DNA from: Neurospora intermedia
Lineage: Eukaryota > Ascomycota > Sordariomycetes > Sordariales > Sordariaceae
Direction of reading: 5' to 3'
DNA: 64,000 bases
Assembly: GCA_037102815.1 (NCBI GenBank)
Contig: BTPP01000002.1
Span: forward strand, 3,968,001-4,032,000
Shown here: positions 12,263 to 21,434 of the stretch, one piece after another
Layout: each line of letters opens with the position of its first letter
Numbering within the stretch: position 1 is the stretch's first letter
Program-made: the position numbers and the translations under genes
Notes under the pieces: generated by a model
Database searches by the model: none
What the model was told of the DNA's origin: nothing
What the model saw: only the letters and a program-made list of their open reading frames with translations

Positions 12263-14350
12263 ATGCTCCCCTTGACCACTCGTCAATCCTTACATCACCA
12301 CCTCCCCTCATCACTTCCCCGAGTCCTCTTCCCCATCATAGCCCCCAAACGACGTCTCCTATCATACACAGCCAAGAAGACATCTTCTCTGTCCTTGACA
12401 ACTCCCCCCATCACCACCCGCAAACCCCTTCTTTCCCCATCCCCAAACTTCAACAACCTCCAAAAAAGATCTCTCCACCTAGCACCTCCCTTCCTCCTCG
12501 ACGACTACACGCCCCGCTACCTCCAATTATCGGAAGTCGACGCGGCCAAGAAACGATCGCAAGCATATGCTCACCTGGCCAAGTGCAACTTGTGTCCGAG
12601 GAAGTGTGGGGTGAACAGATTTGAGAAGACAGGGTGGTGCTTGATTGGGGAGAAGGCGAAGGTGAATGTTATTGCGCCGCATTTTGGGGAAGGTGAGTTT
12701 TTTTGTTTTTGTTTTTTGTTTGGTATTATTCTTCTTCTGTTATCTACGTATTTTGATTCGTGATTTTTTTTTTTTTTGTTTCTGTGACCGTTTTTGGTTT
12801 TTGATATGATATGTTTGGTTATCAGGGTCCGGTCTGGAGGATCTGGAGGGAGGACCTCGTGGCGGATTAGGATGCGGATGCGGGTGCGGATAATGTTCAG
12901 TTCAGAAGCAGATTGTTCTGGAGTAGGCCAGTCTGTTGGGATTGTTCATCAGTCTAGATGTACACACTGTGATGCTGGCAAGGGGTATAGCGGGTAATTG
13001 GGTGTCGTAACCGCGCAAGGGAGAGAAGAAGGCGGTTCGGGGTATCCGAAAGAGTAAAGAGGAGGAATTGATGAGTGTCATTGGATGGGAGTTTCCGTGA
13101 AAAGATGATGAAAGAAGGGGTTCACTTCTCCTTGCCACGTCCGATCTAGAAGAAGAAAGAACACGGCAGAGTGGTGGCTCTTGGTGGCTTGCTTGCTTTC
13201 TCTCAGCATCATCATCATGTAAGGGACGGGAAAAATTGACTGAAGTCATTGTGACCACAGAACCATGCATTCAGGGACATCATGGGAGTGGTTCGGTTTT
13301 CTTCAGGTGCGTATTTTGTCATGATGCAACCGAGTAGGATTCAAGGAGAAGAGCATCGGACTAACTAACGATGTCACGAAAGCATGTGTAACCTCCGCTG
13401 TGTCTTCTGCCAAAACCACGACATCTCTCACCAACGAAACGGCATGGATTTGACTCCCGAAGAGCTAGGTGACTGGTACATGAAGCTGCAAGAAGTCGGA
13501 AACGTGCACAACATCAACCTTATTACCCCTGAACAGTGAGTCCATGTCCTACCTACGTTCCCACCTCCCCAGCATTGACCCCGGATTTTGGCCGTCCACC
13601 GATCTCGTACAAATCTACCTACTACCAGGGGCATCCATCTATCTTATCGTGCCTCCCCAGACGGCACGGCAAAATCACAAAGACAAAAAGTGGCTGACGT
13701 ACATCTTTCTCTCTCTCCTCCTTTCACGAACGAGTAGCGTCGTCCCCCAAGTAGCCCTTTCCATCCTGCACGCACGGTCCCAAGGTTTACGCATCCCCAT
13801 AATCTACAACACTTCCTCCTACGACTCTCTCGAGTCCATAGCTTTGCTCGACGGACTAGTGGACATTTACCTGCCCGACTTCAAGGTCTGGGAACCGTCC
13901 ACTTCCAAACGGCTGCTCAAAGCAGATGACTACGCCGCCACGGCGCGGGAGTCCATCAAAGCTATGCACGCGCAAGTCGGGGATTTGTGTTTTACTGGTG
14001 ATGGTATTGCGAAGAGTGGGGTGCTGGTTAGACATTTGGTCATGCCGGGCCTCGAAGAGGAAGGGGCAAAGATTATGAAGTGGTTGGCTGAGGAGGTGAG
14101 TAGAGATGTGTTTCTGAATATCATGGAGCAGTATAGGCCGAGTGCGCATGTGGGGAAGGTTCAAACCAGAAGAAAGACACATGGAGGAAAAGAGGAGGAA
14201 GCAGAAGGAGACAAGAAAGAAGAAAGACGGTATGCCGAGATCAATCGGGCTGTGAAGGGAGAGGAGGTAGAGAGTGTTCGGAAGGCGGCTGAGAGGGCTG
14301 GGTTATGGAGGTTTTGTGATCCGCCGAGGCATGATGGGTTTAACATTTAG
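12263..14350 (+). CDS. PflX-like radical SAM Fe-S protein
   Basis: Radical S-adenosylmethionine protein of the PflX group (COG1313); the substrate of fungal members is unknown to me. Exons 12263-12692, 13261-13306, 13383-13535 and 13738-14350; 413 aa. The first about 100 residues are basic and low-complexity and may be a mitochondrial presequence. An accessory Cys cluster follows (CNLCPRKCGVNR, later GWC), as in this family. After EPCIQGHHGSGSVFFS comes the 4Fe-4S site CNLRCVFC (C161, C165, C168; CX3CX2C). Then HNINLITPEH, TSSYDSLE, LVDIYLPDFK and LVMPGLEEE match the radical SAM barrel. Intron 1 is long for this genome (568 bp) and no coding exon was found in it. A charged Lys/Glu-rich insert sits near the C-terminus. 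Family call firm, function open. Confidence 0.9.
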
Positions 14351-15495
14351 ACCTGCGTCGTATGTCAACTAAACTAGACTTACTAGATCTTCTTGGGTTT
14401 AGTTTGCGCTTGCTATTCTCTGTTGTTTGCCTTCTATAATTGTCTTAGTGTACTTGCACACGTGGATGTTGTTATCAACAACGGTCTTCGGCTCCGAACT
14501 GGGCAGTTCCGGAGTCCGGACTTGAAGATCGCCTCTCCGAGAAAATTGAACTAGGGAATCAGGACCGAGCAAACATAAAGCCGCGACTCCTCAGGACTCA
14601 AGCCTCACAGTACCCCACTGGTCTGATTCTGCTTGCTGGTCTTAGACGGGTGTTTGTCTGATAAGTCCCGAACCAAGGGACTCCAGTACGCAAGGCAATT
14701 GGCCTCTCGGATGTTTTGCCCGATTGGGGGTCAGCCACCAGCAGTCTCATTCTTTGGGCAAGTCAAGCCACCGCACGAGGCATGAGTGTGTGTCTTCTTT
14801 GTTTCGAACTCTAATCTTGTTCCGAAAAGGGGCTTGCTCCAGCTTTTACCTAGCCGAGTGAGCGATCAAAAAGCCAAGGCGTACGCCACTACCTCCCTCA
14901 TCTTCTTTCAAGGGTAGTAGAACCACCAAGGGCCTGCCTGACCCCGCAAGCAAAAACGCCCCCCTATTCAAGGGAGAACTAAGAAAACTAGGATGTCCGT
15001 GATGCGTTGAGTATTGTTCCAAGAACAACACCCAGGCCAGTCGCCCACCGTGATGGAGGGGCGGCTTTGTCAAGCAACACGCGGGTCTGGAAGCCACGAG
15101 GTCGAAAAGCCGGGCTAGACCTTGGCGGCTTCCGGTCCCGAAGTGATAGGTGGGTGGGATGGCCATAATGAAATCATTATCGGGAAGATTCCAGTCGAAG
15201 ACGAGGAAGAGAAGGTGAATGAGCGATGAGCGCCTATAGCAAGCCATGCGTTCTTGGCTTAGATATATGCCCACCTCAAGGAAGCCTGTCTCATGACCAC
15301 CGAAGGGTATCTAGCTGGCTCAGGGCTTTGCGTTGCTGGAGTTGATATCCATAAACTTGGATCAATTCCTGGAACAAGTCGCACAAGATCTTCTCTCCCG
15401 TCACTCACTCACTCCACCCGACCTCCTTCTCCAGTCTGTTGTCCGAGTCTCCGTCCGTCGTTTTTCCATATCCCCATTTCCTGTCACAATACAAC
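14351..15495. other. intergenic, 1.1 kb
   Basis: 3' flank of the radical SAM gene and upstream region of the next plus-strand gene. A minus-strand frame at 14846-15274 has no recognisable domain and was not accepted. No repeat or RNA gene seen. Confidence 0.45.
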
Positions 15496-17346
15496 ATGCC
15501 GTCTTCAGTCAGCAGCAGCCATGGAGGGCAAGCTACCCTCGTAGACGGAAGGCCACCAAGCCCAGCCATGTCGACGACCACCACTCTCTCACCACCCAGC
15601 CCAGTCATTGGAGGCGGAGGAGGAGGAGGAAAACATGACCACCACCCAAGCATCATCTCACATGATGCAATGGCAGACGTCAAGTCCAAGATTGAGAAGC
15701 TCGCCAACGAGCTGAAGCAGCAGCAGCAGCAATGTCGTCAGCAGTCAAGCAACAACACTCGTCCAATACTCCCCCATTTGAATACCGACAGCATCATCAC
15801 CGCCACCACAGCCAAGAAAACAACCTTGACTAGACCTGTCCTATCCCCCTTTTCCCGAGCCAAAAGCCACCAGCTCCAGCAACACGGCCATCAACCATCC
15901 ACTCCCGGCCCCGTCATCCCAGGCCTCGAACCCGCCTCCCGCTCTCTCGCCGATCTTCACAACGAACGCTCCTACCTCTTACATAACTTGCAAACCCAAG
16001 GCGAGCGAGCTACGCGTTTGTACCAGCGGTATGCCCATCTCGAGGCTAAAAAGGAGACTTTGGCCTCTGCTTCTTCTCCCTCGGACGGAAACAACACCAC
16101 TGCTTCTTCAGTTGGCAGCAAAAAGAAGAAGATCAAAAAGGACCTCTCTCTCCTTCGCAGCCGGATCGCCGAGTCCACGCAGCAGGAACAGCTGATCATG
16201 CTAAGGCTGGGCGAGATCCACGTGGAGTTGGTGAATAGGGGAAGGTGGGTTATGACGCACCAGCATCAGTATCAGCAGCAGCAGCATCAGATGGTGTATT
16301 CGCCAATGTCCGCTATGATGGAAGGTCATCAGGGGTATTTCGGTCACCATCAGTGGCATCAGCAGCAGAACCATGGTTTTGGTGGTGGTGGTGGTATCCC
16401 GGCGACACCATCCTCCGCCGACACCTATTCCGTCTCGCCTGTGGGAGGGGGGGATGAGTACCTCTACACCTCCTCGGTCTTGAGTCCGCTTTCTCCTTCG
16501 TTTGTGCCTGGTGGGGGTGTTAGTTTCTTTGAAGATATTTGGACTCGACCATCCCAGAACTCACAAGACCACTTTACCTGTCCGGGAGAAACCCTGGCCC
16601 CTGCCCCTGCCCCAGAGCAAGAACATGAACAACACTACCCAACCGAGGGACAAGAAGAAGATGAGGAAGAAGAAGAGGACGACCAAACGCCCAAACCCAA
16701 AACTTCTTTCCAAGACCTCCCTCTAGACTCCCCAGCACTTCCCCTCTCGGCAGTCACTCCCAAGTTCGGCACCACCACCAGCACCGTCAGTACCGTTAGT
16801 ACACTGCCCTCCGAACACCTAGCCACCCCCATCACCCCTAGCAGAATCCCATGGGATGAATACCCGTCCGACTCTGAAGATGACGGGTCATTTGAGAGTT
16901 TTGATGCGAGCAGTTTTACGCCTATTGGCGTGACGACTACCAATCCACTGACTTGTAACGATTCTTTGGTTAATGGCTCTGGCTCGGGCTCGGGTTCGGG
17001 GTCTGGGGTGATGATTTCCGAACCGGAGGAAAACCAAGACGAGGAACAAGAAAAAGAGGGTGAAGAAGAAGGCGAAGAAGAAGACGAAGAAGACGAGGGA
17101 AGTGACGGATCCGCTTCCGAACCAGGGGATTTGCTTTCTGAGCAACAAAGAAGGACTGCTTCGTTCTCACGGGGTGGTGATGGCTGGACTAAGTGTAACA
17201 ACAACAACAACAACAACAACTACAGGAGGCTGAGTATGCCTAGCTTGAAGAACCTGTGGCCTGCCGCGCTTGCGGCTGTTGGTGTTCAGAGGGGGTTGGA
17301 GGAAGAGGAGGATGTGCCGGAGTTGAGGCTTGATACTGTTATCTAG
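15496..17346 (+). CDS. hypothetical low-complexity coiled-coil protein
   Basis: Single-exon frame of 616 aa; I do not recognise the family. The start is ATG 15496 (MPSSVSSSHGG); the frame runs further up only through a TTG. The N-terminal third has Ser/Pro, Gly and Gln runs. A charged region at about 155-255 (LADLHNERSYLLHNL, then KKKKIKKDLSLLRSRI and RLGEIHVELVNRGRW) is the most protein-like part and probably coiled coil. The rest is Gln/His-rich (QYQQQQHQ), Gly-rich, then strongly acidic (Glu/Asp runs), with a GSGSGSGSG repeat, a run of seven Asn and a short Trp-containing tail. No signal peptide or membrane segment. The open length and codon pattern support a real gene. A regulatory or scaffold role would be a guess. 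Confidence 0.72.
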   Translation: MPSSVSSSHGGQATLVDGRPPSPAMSTTTTLSPPSPVIGGGGGGGKHDHHPSIISHDAMADVKSKIEKLANELKQQQQQCRQQSSNNTRPILPHLNTDSIITATTAKKTTLTRPVLSPFSRAKSHQLQQHGHQPSTPGPVIPGLEPASRSLADLHNERSYLLHNLQTQGERATRLYQRYAHLEAKKETLASASSPSDGNNTTASSVGSKKKKIKKDLSLLRSRIAESTQQEQLIMLRLGEIHVELVNRGRWVMTHQHQYQQQQHQMVYSPMSAMMEGHQGYFGHHQWHQQQNHGFGGGGGIPATPSSADTYSVSPVGGGDEYLYTSSVLSPLSPSFVPGGGVSFFEDIWTRPSQNSQDHFTCPGETLAPAPAPEQEHEQHYPTEGQEEDEEEEEDDQTPKPKTSFQDLPLDSPALPLSAVTPKFGTTTSTVSTVSTLPSEHLATPITPSRIPWDEYPSDSEDDGSFESFDASSFTPIGVTTTNPLTCNDSLVNGSGSGSGSGSGVMISEPEENQDEEQEKEGEEEGEEEDEEDEGSDGSASEPGDLLSEQQRRTASFSRGGDGWTKCNNNNNNNNYRRLSMPSLKNLWPAALAAVGVQRGLEEEEDVPELRLDTVI

Positions 17347-17940
17347 GCTGTTTCTGGTTTCTTTGTGGTTCTCGAGGGTTTTCATGTGGGCTCTTTCTTG
17401 CATTCTATGGTGGAAAGTTGGCGGCGGAGTTTATGACACTGGCGGACATTTTGTTAAGATGTGAAAGAGGACAATTCATCTTCTCTATGTAGGCGTTAAC
17501 TGGGATGGTTAAGGATATGGCATGCTTGAGTGTTTTATCTTGGAACTTACTGGTTGTATTGGGTATTGCGCCGAGGAGCTTTGGGATACAGTCAACATTC
17601 TTCTGTCCGAACAAAAACATCAAAATAGCGGGGGAAAGGGAACGAAACGAGCCGGAAGGTTGTTCATGATTAGGTATATTAGCTCTGTATAGTTGTGTAA
17701 GCTTGTAGACAAGTCCTTTTGCCACTTCGATATCGTATGGCCGTTTCTTGTCCGTCTTATCTGCCAATGTCGCTTTCCGCGTCCCTGATCTGTAAGTATC
17801 CTGTATGATGATGATGATGATGATGATGATGATATCGTGCCGTATATCTTGCTTGCTTGCTTGCTGACTTCTCTGGGAAACCAACCCCATCTAGAATTGC
17901 CTTTCCGGTTTCCTTCGTTTTTCTTCCTCTGATTTATTCC
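17347..17940. other. convergent intergenic region
   Basis: Between the 3' ends of the hypothetical gene and the NECAP-like gene. Contains an (ATG)n tract. The 161-codon minus-strand frame across that tract, with ten consecutive Ile, is not convincing. Confidence 0.5.
17805..17833. repeat. (ATG)n trinucleotide microsatellite
   Basis: Nine to ten ATG/GAT units in a convergent intergenic region. Confidence 0.9.
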
Positions 17941-18765
17941 CTATTCAAACATGCCGTTCGGTCCGTCGTCGAACCCTAACTCCTGCGCAGATGGTTGTCT
18001 CCTGTGCGCAGCACGTCCACTGCTAGGCGGAGGCGGCAAGAAAGGCATTCCTAGCCCGCCGCCACCTCCAGTCGACGATGGGGGAGGAGGGAGCGAAAAG
18101 GCCGACAAAGGAGGCTGTGAATCACTGTCCAAGTCCGTTGACGAGGGGCGATCCTGCCTCGCTCTCCTCCCGAACTTGGTCCCGCTCAAGTTTACCGTGA
18201 TGGTTTCGCCCTCCTTCAAGCTATAATCCTTCTTCTCCTCGGCCTCCTGTTTCTTGCTTGACTTGATCAGAGGCGCCACGCCCTCGATCAGGCCCAGCGA
18301 CTTTTGCGCCTCCTGCAGCGCCACGCCAAAGTCGAAAGACTCGCTGCGCTCCTCGAAGCCAACGCCGAGCATGGCCTTCTTGCCGCTGTTGGGATCCTGC
18401 ACGCGCAGAGCAAAGAAGCGGCTGCTGTCGATGGTGGCCTCGACGACGGCTTGCGTGGTGTAGGGAGCGGCGGCGATCAGGTCGTTTGTGGCAGGGTCCT
18501 CGAGCACAATGTCGACCTTGACCGTGTCCTTCTCTCCAATCTGCTCGGGCGTCTGCGGCGGGATCGAGGTCTCGATGATGCGCACCCGGCCGGTAAAGAT
18601 GTGCGCCTTGGGGTCGGCGGTCCAGTCGGCCGCCATGTGGCCCTTGGTCGAGCGCATAGGGGGGATCTGGTAGATGTGGACCGAGGAGGAGGTGATGTGG
18701 AGGATGCGCTGGATGGCATCGGCCGGGAGGGGGGCCTGCGTGGCCGGGTCTATGAGGGTCGTCAT
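17941..18765 (-). CDS. NECAP-like adaptin-ear-binding coat-associated protein
   Basis: Homologue of NECAP (DUF1681, PH-like fold), which binds AP-2 and clathrin accessory factors in endocytosis. Single exon, 274 aa, ATG at 18765. The N-terminal PH-like NECAP domain covers about 10-170: HIYQIPPM, then MAADWTADPKAHIFTGRVRI, FFALRVQDPNSGKKAMLGVGF and ERSESFDFGVALQE, all diagnostic. The C-terminal third is Pro/Gly/Ser-rich and disordered, with LPPPPSS repeats, and ends DGPNGMFE. That tail would carry adaptor-binding peptides in animal members; I see no clear WxxF motif here. It diverges from the eIF2B alpha gene across about 1 kb that includes a GAA microsatellite. Confidence 0.9.
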   Translation of the reverse strand: MTTLIDPATQAPLPADAIQRILHITSSSVHIYQIPPMRSTKGHMAADWTADPKAHIFTGRVRIIETSIPPQTPEQIGEKDTVKVDIVLEDPATNDLIAAAPYTTQAVVEATIDSSRFFALRVQDPNSGKKAMLGVGFEERSESFDFGVALQEAQKSLGLIEGVAPLIKSSKKQEAEEKKDYSLKEGETITVNLSGTKFGRRARQDRPSSTDLDSDSQPPLSAFSLPPPPSSTGGGGGLGMPFLPPPPSSGRAAHRRQPSAQELGFDDGPNGMFE

Positions 18766-19814
18766 GATGTGTGTTGTGTTATGGTGGTGGTGGTGGTGGT
18801 CACGGTCGTAATGGTGTTTCTGTCCTTGTGATTTGCTTGCTACCTAGTACCTATGTCGGCAACTTATAGTCGACGCTCAACAGGGAGCCAAGGGGGAAGA
18901 AGAAGAAGAAGAAGAAGAAGAAGAAGAAGAAGAAGAAGAAGAAGAAGAGACTGAAGCCAACATCGCCAACCAACGGGTCCATACACCTAGTTTCAAATGC
19001 CCGATGAAGAAAGAGACAATGACGGTAAAGGGTCCTCCGCTACTGTAGAAACCCCTAAGTTAGCTTCACATTCCCCTTGCTGCCCCTGTTCCGTGGAAGC
19101 GGACGGCGGGGCGGAAGCCACAAGTAACAGTGGTAGCAGATGCCAGGGGCAGCCTGGAGTAGAAAGGATCCACGCAGCCCCAGGGGGGACCCTCAGTGTT
19201 TCGACCCTGTAAAGAGCCCCCGAAAGGTCCGTGAGGTGACTGCATGGGCGGCGGTGACAACTGACAAGCCGCAACATGGAAACCACGGCAGCCCCAGGGC
19301 AGCAACAACCCCGCTAGGTAGTAGCAGCTGCCGATAGCGGGGCACACAGCATGACGGGAATTGATAGAAACAGAGAATGGCCGGAGAGCTTGACGTGCAG
19401 TAGGTAGGTACCTCTACATACCTACACTACGCATTGAGAGCGGTGAGTCGCGGCAGAATACTTTAAAGGGCCGCCCGCACTTGGGAATTTGGGATGAAAG
19501 GTTACATGTACAGCTACTTACGCATCTTGAGTCACACTTTTAGATCAGACGCACGCTTCTTCAGAAAACGCTGCATTTTTATTGACACTACATACAAACC
19601 AGATCATTGTCGCAGTAAACCTATATGATTTGACAAAGCCAGAACCTGCCTGCCTGCTCCAAGTCTCCCAAGTGATAAACACCCCGAACCCTCCCCACTT
19701 GGATCGACCGCAACAGTGCTTCCCGGGAGGACTTGTATGTTTTGGCGAAAACCACTTCCCACCTTCACACTATCAACACACTTTGTCGTCTTCTCCAACA
19801 ACCCCCTCAGAAAT
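18766..19814. other. divergent promoter region (NECAP-like / eIF2B alpha)
   Basis: Bidirectional upstream region. Contains a (GAA)18 tract and one copy of the octamer TACCTCTA at 19409-19416, next to stacked TAGG/CCTA tetranucleotides. No gene recognised. Confidence 0.5.
18896..18949. repeat. (GAA)18 microsatellite in divergent promoter
   Basis: Eighteen GAA units about 130 bp upstream of the NECAP-like start codon. A homopurine tract this long can form triplex (H-DNA) in vitro; any effect here is inference. Confidence 0.95.
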
Positions 19815-20956
19815 ATGGCTACCGACGTCCTATCTAACAAGCCGCTCGCGGTACGGACGACATCGTCCACCTCGACTGATGGCGCCTCGTTCGAGTGAGT
19901 TACTTTGCTTTGCTTACCACACGCGTCATAACCAAACTGCGCTGAACCCTTTCGTCGCATTGATTGCCTCTGACCAAGACAAACATGTAACAAACAAACA
20001 GCATCGTCAAAACCTACCGCGACCTCCTCACCTCCGACCCCGACATGACTATGCCCGTAGCAGCCATCGAATCGCTCATCGAGCTCTTGCGCGTCACCCC
20101 TTCCTCAACAGCCATGGAAACCGTCGAAGTCGTCAAGACCCAAAAGGCCCTCCTCCTCGACTCGGCCCCGAACCCTCTCCCCCTGCTAGCCGGCGCCGAC
20201 CTCTTCGAGCAGTACCTTCTCCGGTCGCTTAGAGGGCAGACCGCCGAGTCCTTCGACGAGACCAAGCGCCACCTGCTCAACAACCGCCAGCTCTTTGCCG
20301 CCCGCGCCAAGGCCGCCCGCGACAACATCGCCGTCATCGGTTCCCGCTACATGGCGCACCGCAAGATCGTGCTGGCCGCGGGCGGTTCGCGGGTGGTGAC
20401 CAAGATCCTGGTGCACGCTGCCACGACCCGGACCAACACGCACTTCAAGGTCATTTACGTCATGGACGGCAGTCCGCACTGCGACGCCAGCGTCTCGGCC
20501 CTGCGCGACGCCGGGCTGGAGGTGGAGACCATCTCAACCTCCAAGGTGGCCTACGTCCTCAAGGACCAAAAGGACATCAACATCGTCCTCGTCGGTAGCG
20601 AGGTCGTCATGCAAAACGGCGGCATCATCTCGCGCATGGGCACTTCCCAGCTTGCTCTGCTCACGCGCTTTGCGGGCGGCTCGCAGAAGCGCTTCTTGGT
20701 TGCTGCGGAAAGTCACAAGATTGTGCGCAAGACGCCCCTCTGGCACCCACAGGTGCTGAGGGTTGGCGTCAAGCAGAAGGATATCAGCAAGTTCGACAAC
20801 GTGGGCGTTGACCCTGTAGGCCAGGAGGCGAGGGATTGGGTGGCGGATCGCGATGAGGTGGATTATACCGATCCCGAGCTGATTGATGGCATTGTGACGG
20901 AGCAGGGAGTGAAGCAGCCGAGTCAGATTTGGGAGTTGGTCGATTATGAGAAATGA
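19815..20956 (+). CDS. gcn3: translation initiation factor eIF2B alpha subunit (Gcn3)
   Basis: Alpha subunit of eIF2B, the guanine-nucleotide exchange factor for eIF2; it senses phosphorylated eIF2 in the integrated stress / general amino-acid control response. Exons 19815-19894 and 20002-20956; 344 aa. It starts at ATG 19815 (MATDVLSNKPL). Family signatures: FDIVKTYRDLL, AIESLIELLR, LFEQYLLRSL, the strand VIGSRYMAHRKIVLAAGG, TNTHFKVIYVMDGSPHC, VLVGSEVVMQNGGIISRMGT with the family Gly-rich loop, FLVAAESHKIV and VDYTDPELI near the end. Length is usual for the alpha subunit (about 300-345 aa). Convergent with egt-1. Confidence 0.95.
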
Positions 20957-21434
20957 GGAGGGTCTTGTTGCCCGGTGCTGAAGGTGAAAGGTGTTGAAAA
21001 GCGTGGGTAACAAAAGTGCGGTTTCATGAATGGATGGATGGATGAACGGATGGAACTTCTTGATCCTTTTCAAGTTATCGGTGTGGTTACTGTGGTAAAT
21101 ATCTTTGCAGCATTATCAGGCGTTTTACTTTTTGAGGGAAATGGGCTAGGGACATGATATTCTCTGGAGGTTGGTCGTTGAAAGAGTCTCTATTCTCACT
21201 TGCTTGGACTGTAAAAGAAACAAAGTACGTGCTAAAGTTAAGCCAGGGATGCCTGATCGAGTGGCATGACATATGAAACCACCTCATTCATATACATGGA
21301 TGTAGTTGACAAAAATTTCATAACCGAGAAAAATATACCCATCTGAGTACTAACCAAGACTGCGCTACTCAAGTCGTCTTCTGTTTCCAACTAGCCATAG
21401 TCCACGACCCAATATACATACAAACTCAAACGAC
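20957..21434. other. convergent intergenic (gcn3 / egt-1)
   Basis: 3' flanks of two convergent genes; nothing else seen. Confidence 0.5.

Noticed and set aside
13069-13243. Possible box C/D snoRNA in the radical SAM intron (ATGATGA and CTGA boxes)
   Set aside because: The boxes are about 136 bases apart, there is no terminal stem and no convincing C'/D' pair.
17405-17890. 161-codon minus-strand frame with ten consecutive Ile
   Set aside because: Built around the (ATG)n microsatellite between two convergent genes; no domain and amino-acid composition unlike the neighbours.
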